Shown here piece after piece: positions 44,660 through 53,287 of a stretch of 64,000 nt of DNA; within the stretch, counting starts at the first letter, position 1, and every line of letters starts with the position of its first letter. The position numbers and the translations under genes are program-made. The DNA lies in assembly GCA_963772965.1 (NCBI GenBank), contig CAVYZU010000006.1, forward strand, positions 124,001 through 188,000, written 5' to 3'. The stretch is from AP-15 sp963772965 (lineage in GTDB: Bacteria > Pseudomonadota > Alphaproteobacteria > ATCC43930 > CGMCC-115725). Below the pieces are notes generated by a model that saw nothing but the letters and a program-made list of their open reading frames with translations, had not been told where the DNA came from and did no database searches.

Positions 44660-44917
44660 ATGATCAACTCCATCCTGAAGGCAGCTTCTGGTCTCGACGT
44701 CTGGCTTGGACGGCAATTTGGCCGTCCCTACCATGCCTTGCTCGCGATTGGCCTTGTTTTGGAGATTGCGCAACATATTCGCGAGGCCAGCGAACTCACT
44801 CACTGGGACGCGGGTCTCGTGCGCTCCGGGCTCGCTACCCTACTCTTCATCGCGCTTCTCGTGCATCAGCTCGGCGAGCTGTACGAACATGCCGAGCGCC
44901 GCCGAAAAGCCATCTGA
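44660..44917 (+). CDS. Small membrane protein, 85 aa
   Basis: The ATG at 44660 follows GAAGGAG. Two transmembrane segments are predicted by eye (YHALLAIGLVLEIAQHI and LATLLFIALLVHQLGEL), linked by a short polar loop with THWDAG. The C-terminus is charged. The upstream in-frame ATG at 44474 lies inside the hydratase gene and is not used. The family is not recognised. Confidence 0.7.
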   Translation: MINSILKAASGLDVWLGRQFGRPYHALLAIGLVLEIAQHIREASELTHWDAGLVRSGLATLLFIALLVHQLGELYEHAERRRKAI

Positions 44918-44972
44918 CCCCTTCTTCTTTGCAGTTCGGCCGAAACTAAGCCGATGCCACGCGTCATCTTCC

Positions 44973-45599
44973 CTAGCTGGTGAGGAGGGCAGTCCGGAAA
45001 CGGTTGCGGCAGAAGGCCAGATCCATGTTGCGCTTGTAGGCGGGCGGCTCGGTCGGTTTGACGCGCAAGACGACGAAGGCGGTGCCGTTTCCCTCGCGCA
45101 GGAGGCGAGCGCCGTCGGCGATATCGGTTTCAGCTGCGACGGTGCGGGTCGCCTTGATGCCGGAGCCGATTGCGATCTTTTCGAGATCGACGCCGAGGCT
45201 GGTGTGGCTTTTCTGGTAGCCGGTCTCGCCGTAATGGCCGTTGTCGACGATGAGGATAGCGAGATTGGGCGGGTTCATGACCGCGATCGTCGACAACGCG
45301 CCGATATTCATCAGCAGCTCGCCATCGCCGGTCACAACCAGCACGCGCTTTTCGGGGCGGGCTAAGGCAAGACCGAGGCCGATCATCGCCGCCCCGCCCA
45401 TCGCTCCCGCCATTGTATAGGCGTGGGCGCCGTCGTTGGTCAGCGCCGCCACATCCTTGGCCGTACCGGCAAGTCCACTGACGATCAAAAAATCCTGGTG
45501 CCGACCGATCATCGCCGGGACCGCCTCGCAGCGGTCGAGCACGAAACCCGCTGCGACCGCGCCTGCAACGATTTCGTCGATATTTTTGGGGATCGCCAT
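44973..45599 (-). CDS. TPP-dependent decarboxylase, C-terminal (beta-type) subunit
   Basis: The protein has 208 residues from the ATG at 45597-45599. It carries the thiamine-diphosphate binding motif GDGELLMNIGALSTIAVM then NLAILIVDNGHYGE, and NDGAHAYTMAGAMGGAAMI before it. This matches the C-terminal half of sulfopyruvate/phosphonopyruvate-type decarboxylases (ComE-like). The matching N-terminal subunit is encoded at 45881-46405. Together they should decarboxylate a 2-oxo acid; the exact substrate is unknown. Confidence 0.82.
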   Translation of the reverse strand: MAIPKNIDEIVAGAVAAGFVLDRCEAVPAMIGRHQDFLIVSGLAGTAKDVAALTNDGAHAYTMAGAMGGAAMIGLGLALARPEKRVLVVTGDGELLMNIGALSTIAVMNPPNLAILIVDNGHYGETGYQKSHTSLGVDLEKIAIGSGIKATRTVAAETDIADGARLLREGNGTAFVVLRVKPTEPPAYKRNMDLAFCRNRFRTALLTS

Positions 45600-45693
45600 C
45601 GCCCTTTCCCTCGTTTGGCCTTCGCTCAGCCGCTTACCCGTCACGTAATCTGGCGCAATCTCGCGAGGAATTTAGTGCAGAGATGCTGTGTGT

Positions 45694-45782
45694 GCTTCGC
45701 GACGCGCCCAAGGGCGCTCCTCAGCAATGAGACAGTCCTTCCATCCGATGACCGCTCTCTCATCCTGAGGAGGTCGCGAAGC
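45694..45782. repeat. Inverted palindromic repeat pair of the 'CTCATCCTGAGGAG' type
   Basis: GCTTCGCGACGCGCCC...CTCCTCAGCAATGAG at 45694-45731 is approximately the reverse complement of CTCATCCTGAGGAGGTCGCG at 45759-45782. The second half resembles a dispersed palindromic repeat common in alphaproteobacteria. It lies in the 280-bp gap between the two decarboxylase subunit genes. Confidence 0.6.
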
Positions 45783-45880
45783 GGCTGTCTCGAGAGACGT
45801 ACAGAGCTGACCCACGGATCGCATAACCCTATCAAGGAGTTGGAGTGGGCCGGTCGCACGGAGATATCGTTCCTGGCGGA

Positions 45881-46405
45881 TCAGAATTGCTTGGCGCCGA
45901 GCAATTTTTGGGTCAGCAGGACCGCGACCGCGTTGCCGCCTTGAAACACCATGCTCAGGGCCGCCTCTACGGTCGGCACAACCTCCTCGGGCCGGTCTAC
46001 CCGCAGGCAAATGACGCCCATCGCGTGGAGCACCGGCTCGACCGCTTGGCCCATTGGGAACTGCCACGGATTGCCCTCGCCAAAATCGCCGCGCATGCTG
46101 ACGAGCGCCAGAAACGGGAAATGGCCGCCCTTGATCAAGGACAGCATGTTGATGCAATTGCCGGTGCCGCTCGATTGCATCAGCAAGACGCCGCGCGCGC
46201 CGCCGAGATCGGCCCCGGCAAGCAGTGCCACGCCCTCCTCCTCGGTTGTCAATGCCACCGAATGAACCTCCGGATCGGCGAGCGAACGGTCGATCAGCAC
46301 CTGATGACCGGCATCGGGAACATAGGCAAATTGGGTGACGTTGTGCCGGCGCAGCAACGAGTAGAGCGCGTCGTGCCAGTCTTTTTCGTATTCGGGTCGA
46401 TCCAT
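45881..46405 (-). CDS. TPP-dependent decarboxylase, N-terminal (alpha-type) subunit
   Basis: The protein has 174 residues from the ATG at 46403-46405. It has the pyrimidine-binding domain of TPP enzymes with the catalytic Glu in VALTTEEEGVALLAGADLGG, then LLMQSSGTGNCINMLSLI. It matches ComD-like subunits of sulfopyruvate or phosphonopyruvate decarboxylase. Its partner subunit lies 280 bp downstream, an unusually long gap filled by a palindromic repeat. The pair is likely to form an alpha/beta complex. Confidence 0.82.
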   Translation of the reverse strand: MDRPEYEKDWHDALYSLLRRHNVTQFAYVPDAGHQVLIDRSLADPEVHSVALTTEEEGVALLAGADLGGARGVLLMQSSGTGNCINMLSLIKGGHFPFLALVSMRGDFGEGNPWQFPMGQAVEPVLHAMGVICLRVDRPEEVVPTVEAALSMVFQGGNAVAVLLTQKLLGAKQF

Positions 46406-46538
46406 CGCGACACCTCCGGTCCTAGCCGCCAGAATTCCCGCCAACATCAGGTGAGCGCAACCTCCAAATGACGCCGTGTCCGTTCCGACCGCGAATTTGC
46501 TTAGTGCTGGTGCGGCGCTAGTTGCCGTAACTAAAGCT

Positions 46539-48053
46539 ATGACCCAGCTAACGCAAACCGCCGCCTTGCATTTGTCGCGACGCGAGATCGTTTCAGTCCT
46601 ATCGGGACTGATGCTGGCGATGTTCCTCGCGAGCCTCGACCAGACGATCGTTGCGACCTCGCTATCAACGATGGCGCAAGATCTGAACGGCTGGTCGCTA
46701 ATGTCGTGGGTGGTGTCGGCGTATCTCGTCGCGTCGACCGTGACAACGCCGATTTATGGCCGGCTCAGCGACCTTTACGGGCGGCGGCCGATCCTGCTGG
46801 TGTCGATCGCTCTGTTCGTCGTTGCCTCAGTGTTTTGCGCTTTGTCGCAGACAATGCTGCAGTTGATTGGCGCGCGCGTCCTCCAGGGGATTGGCGGCGG
46901 CGGGCTGCGCTCGGTGTCGCAGGCCGCGGTGGCCGATGTCGTCCCGCCGCGTGAGCGAGGGAAGTACCAAGGCTATTTTTCGAGCGTGATGGCGATCTCG
47001 AACCTGCTGGGGCCGGTTCTGGGGGGTTTTTTTGCTGATTACTTGTCGTGGCATTGGATTTTCTGGATCAACATCCCATTTGGCGCGCTTGCGTTGTTTA
47101 TGTGCAACCGCAACCTTCGGCGTCTGCCGAAACCGCGGCGCAAACCAGTCATCGACTGGCTCGGCGCGGCTTTGATCATTGCCTCGACGACACCGATCCT
47201 GCTCGGAATCAGCGATGTCGCAGCGGCCGGCGGCTTGGGTCGGCTCGATGTGCTGGCGCCGGTCGCAATCGGCTTGGTGTTTCTCGGCTGGCTGATTGTG
47301 CATGAGCGCGAAACGCGCTCGCCCATGATCCCATTACGGCTCTTCCTGAACCGCATCTTCGCAGTCGGGAGCACGATCGCGTTTACCAACGCCATGGTGA
47401 TGATCGCGCTGATCATTCTGGTGCCACTCGATTTCGAATTGGTGTCCGGGCTCGCAGCGAACGAGGCCGGCATCCGGTTGATCCCGATGACCGGCGGCAC
47501 GGTGTTGGGCTCATTTATCGCCGGGCAATTGGTGACCCGGACCGGTCGCTATCGCATCTACCCGATATCAGGAGCGGTGGCGATGACCGGCTTGTGCGCG
47601 GCGCTCGCTTTTTATGGGCTCGGCCGGTCCGTGTGGACCGACACCTTACTGACCGGCGGCCTTGGGCTGTCATTTGGCTTTCAGCTGTCGCCGGTCGTGG
47701 TTTCAGTGCAGAACGCACTTGAACTCGATGATACCGGCATCGGGCTGTCGGTATTGATGTTCTTTCGGCTGATTGGCGGCGCCTTTGGCGTGGCGCTGTT
47801 GACGGCATTGCTGGTCGGTGAGCTCAACACCGGCGCATTAAGCGTTCCCGGACACGCGACGCTCGGCGCCCATCCCGGTATAGCCTTGCTCCATCTCGAC
47901 CAGTCGGAAGGGACTAATCCCGCTCTGATGCAAGGATTGGAGCGCGTCCTACATGCCGCCTTTACGGATGTGTTCCTTTATGCCACCGCGATTTCGGCGG
48001 TCACCGCGATCGGTTCGTTCTGGCTCAAGGAAATCCCGCTGCGTACCAGCTGA
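46539..48053 (+). CDS. MFS drug/solute exporter (DHA2, EmrB-like)
   Basis: About 14 transmembrane helices in 504 residues from the ATG at 46539. An alternative GTG start at 46476 adds 21 residues; neither has a strong Shine-Dalgarno. DHA2-family motifs are MFLASLDQTIVATSLSTMAQ (motif D region), YGRLSDLYGRRPILL (motif A) and VLQGIGGGGLRSVSQAAVAD (motif C-like). It should export drugs or metabolites by proton antiport across the inner membrane. It is divergent from the decarboxylase genes. Confidence 0.87.
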   Translation: MTQLTQTAALHLSRREIVSVLSGLMLAMFLASLDQTIVATSLSTMAQDLNGWSLMSWVVSAYLVASTVTTPIYGRLSDLYGRRPILLVSIALFVVASVFCALSQTMLQLIGARVLQGIGGGGLRSVSQAAVADVVPPRERGKYQGYFSSVMAISNLLGPVLGGFFADYLSWHWIFWINIPFGALALFMCNRNLRRLPKPRRKPVIDWLGAALIIASTTPILLGISDVAAAGGLGRLDVLAPVAIGLVFLGWLIVHERETRSPMIPLRLFLNRIFAVGSTIAFTNAMVMIALIILVPLDFELVSGLAANEAGIRLIPMTGGTVLGSFIAGQLVTRTGRYRIYPISGAVAMTGLCAALAFYGLGRSVWTDTLLTGGLGLSFGFQLSPVVVSVQNALELDDTGIGLSVLMFFRLIGGAFGVALLTALLVGELNTGALSVPGHATLGAHPGIALLHLDQSEGTNPALMQGLERVLHAAFTDVFLYATAISAVTAIGSFWLKEIPLRTS

Positions 48054-49202
48054 TCAGCCTTCGAAAACCTCGACGTCTGGGGCAAGCTCTGCGGGGCCGT
48101 CATCGCGGCCCAGGCTGCGGCGGTCGATCGCGATCGCTTTGATCACGGCGAAGATTGCGCATCCCGGCGCAAGATTGAGCGCCTGCTGAGAGCGCCGAGT
48201 AATCCGCGCCAATAATCGTTCCGGCCCGAGACGTAGCTGTACCTCGACCGCTTCTTCCCCGGTCGGAACCAGTGCCGCGATGGTTGCGGGCAGCACGTTG
48301 AGTGCGCTGATCCCGCTCGGCTTGATGGTCGCCAGCATCACGTCGCGGGCGCGGATCCGCACCCGCAATCGGCTGCCGACGGGCAGATCGAGCCGGCCCA
48401 CGACCAGCCTGCCAAACCCGCCGGAAAGTTCGGTCAGGTCCCAGCACGCATCGTGCGCCGCCACCGTCGCGCTCAGCACCGCCCCCGCCTCAAAGCCGCC
48501 GGCGAGCGGATATTGCCCGGCCCGGCCCATGATCTCGGCCGCGGGCCCGACAGCTTGCACCCGGCCATCGGCCACCAGCACGATCGTCGTGGCGAGGCGG
48601 GCAACCTCGGCTGCGGCATGGCTGACATAGACGATCGGAACATTGCCGTGGTCGCGCAGCCGCTCGAGATACGGCAGAATCTCCTCTTTTCGCTCCGCAT
48701 CGAGCGAGGCCAGCGGCTCGTCCATCAATAACAGGCGCGGCTGCGCCAACAGCGCGCGACCGATCGCAACGCGTTGTTTTTCGCCCCCCGACAGCCTCCC
48801 CGGCCGGCGTCCGAGCAGCGGCCCAATTCCGAGCAGTTCGACGACCTCGTCAAGCCGGGGCGGGCCTGCGCTGGCGCGGCGCGGCGCCAACCACGCTCCG
48901 AACAGCAGGTTCTGGCGCACCGTCAGATGCGGGAACAAGCGGCCTTCCTGAAAGACATAGCCAAGGCGGCGGTGATGAACCGGCACGAAGACGCCGTGCG
49001 CAGTGTCGAGCAGCACCATGCCATCGACGACGATATGCCCATGATGCGGCCGGATCAGCCCGGCTATCGCATTGACGGTCGAGGTCTTGCCGGAGCCGGA
49101 GCGACCAAATAACGCCGTCAGACCGCTCCCGCTCGTAAACCGGATGTCGAGCGTGAAGCTGCCGAGGCGATGTTCGATCGCGACGTCCAGCATAACCCTC
49201 AC
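48054..49202 (-). CDS. modC: Molybdate ABC transporter ATP-binding protein ModC
   Basis: The protein has 382 residues. ABC motifs are FGRSGSGKTSTVNAIAGLI (Walker A), LSGGEKQRVAIGRALLAQ (signature) and LLLMDEPLASLDAERK (Walker B). A C-terminal molybdate-binding (TOBE/Mop-like) domain follows at about 290-365, diagnostic of ModC. The GTG start at 49200-49202 overlaps the ModB stop (GTGA); an ATG three codons later is also possible. It powers molybdate import with ModB. No modA is seen in the window. Confidence 0.92.
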   Translation of the reverse strand: MRVMLDVAIEHRLGSFTLDIRFTSGSGLTALFGRSGSGKTSTVNAIAGLIRPHHGHIVVDGMVLLDTAHGVFVPVHHRRLGYVFQEGRLFPHLTVRQNLLFGAWLAPRRASAGPPRLDEVVELLGIGPLLGRRPGRLSGGEKQRVAIGRALLAQPRLLLMDEPLASLDAERKEEILPYLERLRDHGNVPIVYVSHAAAEVARLATTIVLVADGRVQAVGPAAEIMGRAGQYPLAGGFEAGAVLSATVAAHDACWDLTELSGGFGRLVVGRLDLPVGSRLRVRIRARDVMLATIKPSGISALNVLPATIAALVPTGEEAVEVQLRLGPERLLARITRRSQQALNLAPGCAIFAVIKAIAIDRRSLGRDDGPAELAPDVEVFEG

Positions 49203-49900
49203 ACGCCGGCGAGGCGTCGGCCGACCTGCCGCGCCAACAACTCGGAAGCGATCAACGCCAGCAAGGAAAGGCTCACGGCCACCGCAGTCAGGCGCAATGC
49301 CGCCGGGTCGCCACCTGGGGTCTGCGTCAAGGTGTAGATCGCCAACGGAATGGTTCGCGTCTCACCCGGAATGTTCGAGACAAAGGTTATCGTCGCGCCG
49401 AACTCACCAAGACTGCGGGCAAAGGACAGCACCATGCCGGCGATGATCCCCGGCATCATCAAGGGCAAGGTTACCAGCAAAAAGGTAAGCGCTCGGTTGG
49501 CGCCGAGCGTACCGGCAGCTTCTTCGAGCCGACGGTCGACGGCTTCGAGCGACAGTCGCATCGCCCGCACCATCAGCGGCAACGCGGTAACGGCGGCGGC
49601 CAATGCGGCACCGGTCCAGCGAAAAGCGAAAACTACTCCAAAGGCAGCAAAAAACTGCCCGAGCGGGCCGTTGTGGCCAAACAACAGCAGCAGCAGATAA
49701 CCGGTGACCACCGGCGGCATAACTAACGGCAGATGGACGAAGCCGTCGAACAGGCTCTTGCCCCAAAAGCGCCCACGGGCGAGCGCGATTGCGGCCGCGA
49801 GCGCGAACGGCAGGCTCCACAGCATCGCCCAGAACGCCACACGCAGACTGAGCCTTATGGCTTCGGCCGCCTCCGGCCCCAATCCGAGGATTTGCATCAC
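49199..49900 (-). CDS. modB: Molybdate ABC transporter permease ModB
   Basis: The protein has 233 residues with five to six transmembrane helices. The permease signature is ALTFLLVTLPLMMPGIIAGM with SFARSLGEFGATITFVSN, typical of ModB, and the upstream PLVMPPVVTGYLLL. It forms the membrane channel for molybdate with ModC. The usual periplasmic protein gene modA, normally just upstream, is absent; instead there is a divergent selenoprotein-like gene. Confidence 0.92.
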   Translation of the reverse strand: MMQILGLGPEAAEAIRLSLRVAFWAMLWSLPFALAAAIALARGRFWGKSLFDGFVHLPLVMPPVVTGYLLLLLFGHNGPLGQFFAAFGVVFAFRWTGAALAAAVTALPLMVRAMRLSLEAVDRRLEEAAGTLGANRALTFLLVTLPLMMPGIIAGMVLSFARSLGEFGATITFVSNIPGETRTIPLAIYTLTQTPGGDPAALRLTAVAVSLSLLALIASELLARQVGRRLAGV

Positions 49901-49970
49901 CGCGAGAGAAACGCGGCGATTGCCGGTCGGCTTCGAATCATGTTCGCTTTGCCCGGGTTCATCGCCTCAC

Positions 49971-49984
49971 CGTCATATATGGCG
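49971..49984. promoter_or_regulatory. Near-palindrome CGTCATATATGGCG upstream of modB
   Basis: The 14-bp sequence is an inverted repeat with one mismatched pair around CATATATG, 71-84 bp before the modB start and 83 bp before the divergent selenoprotein-like gene. ModE/Mop-type molybdate regulators bind CG(N)TATAT palindromes, so this is a weak candidate operator. Confidence 0.3.
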
Positions 49985-50066
49985 AAAGCGATCGATAGAG
50001 GCACTGACCGGGGTTGCGCAACTGTGATAGGGTGGAGCGGTCGTTTCTTGGCAAAAGGCTGCAACG

Positions 50067-50297
50067 ATGAAGGTCAGGATCGAATACTGCGTTCCTTGAA
50101 ACTACCTTCCCAGAGCCCTCCGTGCGAGGGCACGGCTTGAAGAGAAGTACGGCGCTGAAGTCGAGCTCGTAAAAGGTGTGAGCGGTGTGTTTGAAATCAC
50201 CGTCGACGGCAAGCTCGCCTTTTCCAAAAAACAGCTTGGGCGTTTTCCCGAAGACGCCGAAATCGACGCTCTCGGTGCGGGTCAGCCGGGCAGTTAG
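50067..50297 (+). CDS. Probable SelW-like Rdx-family selenoprotein with in-frame TGA (Sec)
   Basis: ATG at 50067, in-frame TGA at 50097-50099, TAG at 50295-50297. Read through, it gives 76 residues: KVRIEYCVP-U-NYLPRALRA at the start and VFEITVDGKLAFSKKQLGRF near the end. Both segments match the Rdx (SelW/SelT/SelH) thioredoxin-like family, whose redox motif CxxC or CxxU follows the first beta-strand; here it is C8-V-P-U11. The frame after the TGA has no start of its own and keeps family resemblance throughout. A hairpin fitting bacterial SECIS rules follows the TGA. AAAGG lies before the ATG. The alternative is a Cys gene with a nonsense mutation (TGC/TGT to TGA). Confidence 0.75.
50100..50131 (+). 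promoter_or_regulatory. Candidate bacterial SECIS element
   Basis: Directly after the TGA, GCCCTC (50115-50120) and GAGGGC (50126-50131) form a 6-bp stem around the 5-nt loop CGTGC. The apical loop starts 21 nt after the TGA, and G is the second loop base. Both fit the general description of bacterial SECIS hairpins (loop about 16-37 nt from the UGA, G in the first two loop positions). No SelB binding is shown. Confidence 0.55.
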
Positions 50298-50397
50298 CCC
50301 CGTCGGTTGAGTGCGGCAGTCGTTATGCGACGGCCGCCGTGCTCCTCACAAAGTCCCTAGCGTTTCAACCGCGGGGCCGCCGAGCCTTGCTCAGCGC

Positions 50398-51745
50398 TCA
50401 AGCTTTAATGATGTGATCGCCCGGAAGGCCACGTTGGCCACAAGCGTTGCGCGTATCGATGATCAGAGGCGCTCGCTCGACCAACAATCGGAAATCGATC
50501 GAGTCGTGATCGGTGCAGATCAGCGCCAAGTCGATTTCAGCCAAAGTCCCTCGCGTCAACGGCAATGACCGGCGGCCGGTGAACTCGGCATGCTCGCGAG
50601 TCTGCGGGATTTCGGGAAAGTACGGATCATGAAAGCTGACCAGCGCACCGCCCTTTTCAAGAAGCTCCATGATCTTTAGTGCCGGGCTCTCGCGCAAATC
50701 GTGAACATTCTTCTTATAGGCGAGCCCGATCACTAAAATATTGGCGCCCCGCAACGCCCGACCCTGGCGCTCACTCAGTGACGAGATCGCCTTTTCAACG
50801 ACCCACCTCGGCATGGCCGTGTTGATTTCGCCCGCTAGCTCGATAAAGCGGGTTGGACGATCGTATTCACGCGCTTTCCACGTCAGATAAAACGGATCGA
50901 TGGGAATACAGTGTCCGCCTAATCCCGGACCGGGATAAAACGGCATGTATCCGAATGGCTTTGTCTTAGCAGCTTCAATAACTTCCCAGATGTCGATACC
51001 CATCGCTTCGTAAACGATTTTTAGTTCATTCACGAGCGCTATATTGACTGAGCGAAAGATATTCTCCGTCAACTTGACTGCTTCAGCCGTCTCGAGCGAG
51101 CTTACTGGGATCGTCCGCTCGACAACTTGGTCGTAGAGGGCGCAAGCGAGGCGCAGCGCATCGCGACCATCGCCGCCAACCACTTTGGGAATGTTTTTGG
51201 TGGCAAAAGATTGGTTGCCCGGATCCTCGCGCTCAGGAGAATAGGCTAGAAAGAAATCCCGGCCGGAGACGAGGCCGGTGCGTTCCAGGATGGGCTGCAT
51301 TACCTCGCGCGTCGTCCCCGGGTACGTCGTCGAATTCGAGAACAACCAACTGACGCGGCCGCAATCGCGTGGCGATGGCCTCGGTCGTGCGATGGATGTA
51401 GGTGAGATCGGGCTCGCGCTGTCGCGTCAGCGGCGTCGGCACGCACAGAATGATCGCATCGACCTCGTCGAGCCGCGTAAAGTCGCTGGTGGCGGCAAGC
51501 CGGTTCTCTTCACGGAGCCGGGCAATATTCTCCGCCTCGATGTGCTTGATGTATGAACCCCCGGCATTCAGCGTTTTGATCTTTGTCTGATCGATATCAA
51601 ACCCGAGCGCGAGAAAGCCACGCTCGGCCACTGCGCATAACAGCGGCAGCCCGACATAGCCGAGGCCGATGACACCTATCCGCGCGCGACGCTCGCGGAA
51701 GAGCGAAAGGAGAGCCGGAACATCGGCAGTCTCCTCGCCGGGCAC
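50398..51745 (-). pseudogene. Nucleotide-sugar dehydrogenase (UDP-ManNAc/GlcNAc type), split by one extra base
   Basis: The N-terminal frame (GTG at 51743-51745) has the Rossmann motif RIGVIGLGYVGLPLL and ends in RQLVVLE. The C-terminal frame continues with STTYPGTTREVM, then YSPEREDPGN, NIALVNELKIVYEAMGID, the active-site region PGPGLGGHCIPIDPFYLTWK and LVIGLAYKKNVHDLRESPAL. Removing one base in GAATTCG near 51334 joins VVLE to STTYPGTT, the usual family sequence. The intact enzyme would oxidise a UDP-amino sugar to the uronate for surface polysaccharide. It lies just downstream of tatA. Confidence 0.88.
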
Positions 51746-51771
51746 CGCCGCTGACGTAGGATTTGCGCTCG

Positions 51772-52011
51772 TCAGACGCGTTCGTGCGGTCGCTCGGCGG
51801 CAGTGCTGGCCGCCGCTGTTGTCGCTGCCGGGGGCGGGACCTGGGCAGGTGCGGCGGAGGTAGTTTCGGCCTCTTCGTCCTGCATACCCGCCTTGAACGC
51901 CTTGATGCCCTTGGCAAAATCGCCCATCACTCGGGGCAGCTTTCCGGCGCCGAACAGGATCAGGATAATGGCCAGAACCACCATCCAGTGCATCAGGCTG
52001 AAAGAACCCAT
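51772..52011 (-). CDS. tatA: Twin-arginine translocase subunit TatA
   Basis: The protein has 79 residues. It has one N-terminal transmembrane helix (MHWMVVLAIILILFGAGKLP) followed by an amphipathic helix (RVMGDFAKGIKAFKAGM) and an acidic/Pro/Ala tail. FGAGKLP is the TatA/E hinge motif. It forms the translocation pore for folded proteins with TatBC, which are not in this window. The gene stands apart from tatBC, 27 bp upstream of the sugar dehydrogenase start. Confidence 0.93.
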   Translation of the reverse strand: MGSFSLMHWMVVLAIILILFGAGKLPRVMGDFAKGIKAFKAGMQDEEAETTSAAPAQVPPPAATTAAASTAAERPHERV

Positions 52012-52165
52012 ATCTACGATCCCGAAAGGAGGACGGCGCTGTTCTTAGCAGGCGCGTCCGCCATATTGCAAGCCGGCCCACCCGTCGCGGACCGTACCTC
52101 TCTTCACGAGGTCGTAGCGGTCGCCCGAAAGTCAAGTCCAGCCATTTCGTCGTGGAGCCCTAATC

Positions 52166-53275
52166 ATGACTTCCTTCCCGCCATCACACCCGGCCGCGTG
52201 GCCGACGCGTTCACCCGCGGATGCCGGGGCCGATCCGGCCACCATCGGCGCTGCCGCCCGACACGCCGCCGAGCACGAAACACCGTGGAAGCGCGATCTC
52301 GCCGAGATGGTGGCGACCGATTTTAGCGAGCGCCCGCCATGGAACGAGACACTGGGTCCGGTGCGCCCGCGCGGTGGGCCGAACGGACTCCTGCTGCGCG
52401 GCGGCGAGATCGTGGCGGAGTGGGGTGATACGAGCCTTGTCGATATGACCTTCAGCGTCGCCAAGAGCTATTTGTCGATCCTCGCCGGATTAGCCTGGGA
52501 TCGCGGGCTGATCGCCGATCCGCACGAGCCGGTATGTCGCACGGTCGACGACGGTGGTTTCGGCCCACCGCACAACGATGCGATCACTTGGCATCATCTG
52601 CTGCAGCAAACCTCCGAATGGGAGGGGATGCTGTGGGACAAGCCCGAACTGATCGACCGCAACCGCACGTCCGGCGGCCGCCCGAGCCTTGCCCCAAAGG
52701 GCACCCACCGCGATTTGCAGGCCCCTGGCGGGTTCTGGGAATACAATGACGTGCGCGTCAACCGGCTCGCCCTCGCTTTGCTGCGGGTATGGCGCCGCCC
52801 GCTGCCCGAGGTGTTTCGCGAACTGGTCATGGAGCCGATCGGCGCCTCAGCCGATTGGGAATGGCACGGCTACCGCAATTCCTGGATCAAGATCGATGGC
52901 AGCCCCGTGCAATCCGTCTCGGGCGGCGGACATTGGGGTGGCGGCGTCTTTATCCACGCGCGCGATCAGGCGCGGATCGGCTTGATGTTGTTGGGCCGGG
53001 GCTTATGGGGCGGTCGGCGCATCCTGTCCGAGGCATGGATCGACCGCATGCTCGAACCCTGTCCGCTGTTCGCTCAATACGGCTATCTGTGGTGGCTCAA
53101 CACCGACCGCGGACTGTTTCCGAGCGCCTCCGCGAATAGCTATTTCGCGCGCGGCGCCGGCGGCAACCTGACCTGGATCGATCCGGGAAACGATTTGGTC
53201 GCCGTCCTGCGCTGGACCGATCCCGCCGCCATGGACGGGTTTATGAAACTGGCGACGCAGGCGGTCGGCAGATAG
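52166..53275 (+). CDS. Serine beta-lactamase-like hydrolase
   Basis: The protein has 369 residues with class C beta-lactamase/esterase features: the nucleophile motif SVAK in DMTFSVAKSYLSILAG, the Tyr motif YND in FWEYNDVRVNRLALAL, and GGGHWGGGVFIHARDQARIG towards the third motif. Without a signal peptide it is likely a cytoplasmic esterase or amidase rather than an antibiotic-resistance enzyme. It starts with a Shine-Dalgarno-poor ATG and is followed by a convergent GNAT gene. Confidence 0.85.
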   Translation: MTSFPPSHPAAWPTRSPADAGADPATIGAAARHAAEHETPWKRDLAEMVATDFSERPPWNETLGPVRPRGGPNGLLLRGGEIVAEWGDTSLVDMTFSVAKSYLSILAGLAWDRGLIADPHEPVCRTVDDGGFGPPHNDAITWHHLLQQTSEWEGMLWDKPELIDRNRTSGGRPSLAPKGTHRDLQAPGGFWEYNDVRVNRLALALLRVWRRPLPEVFRELVMEPIGASADWEWHGYRNSWIKIDGSPVQSVSGGGHWGGGVFIHARDQARIGLMLLGRGLWGGRRILSEAWIDRMLEPCPLFAQYGYLWWLNTDRGLFPSASANSYFARGAGGNLTWIDPGNDLVAVLRWTDPAAMDGFMKLATQAVGR

Positions 53276-53287
53276 CAAGATTCGCCT

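Noticed and set aside
50067..50099. A ten-residue peptide ending at TGA
   Set aside because: Ending at the TGA leaves an unsupported fragment, while read-through keeps Rdx-family resemblance on both sides.
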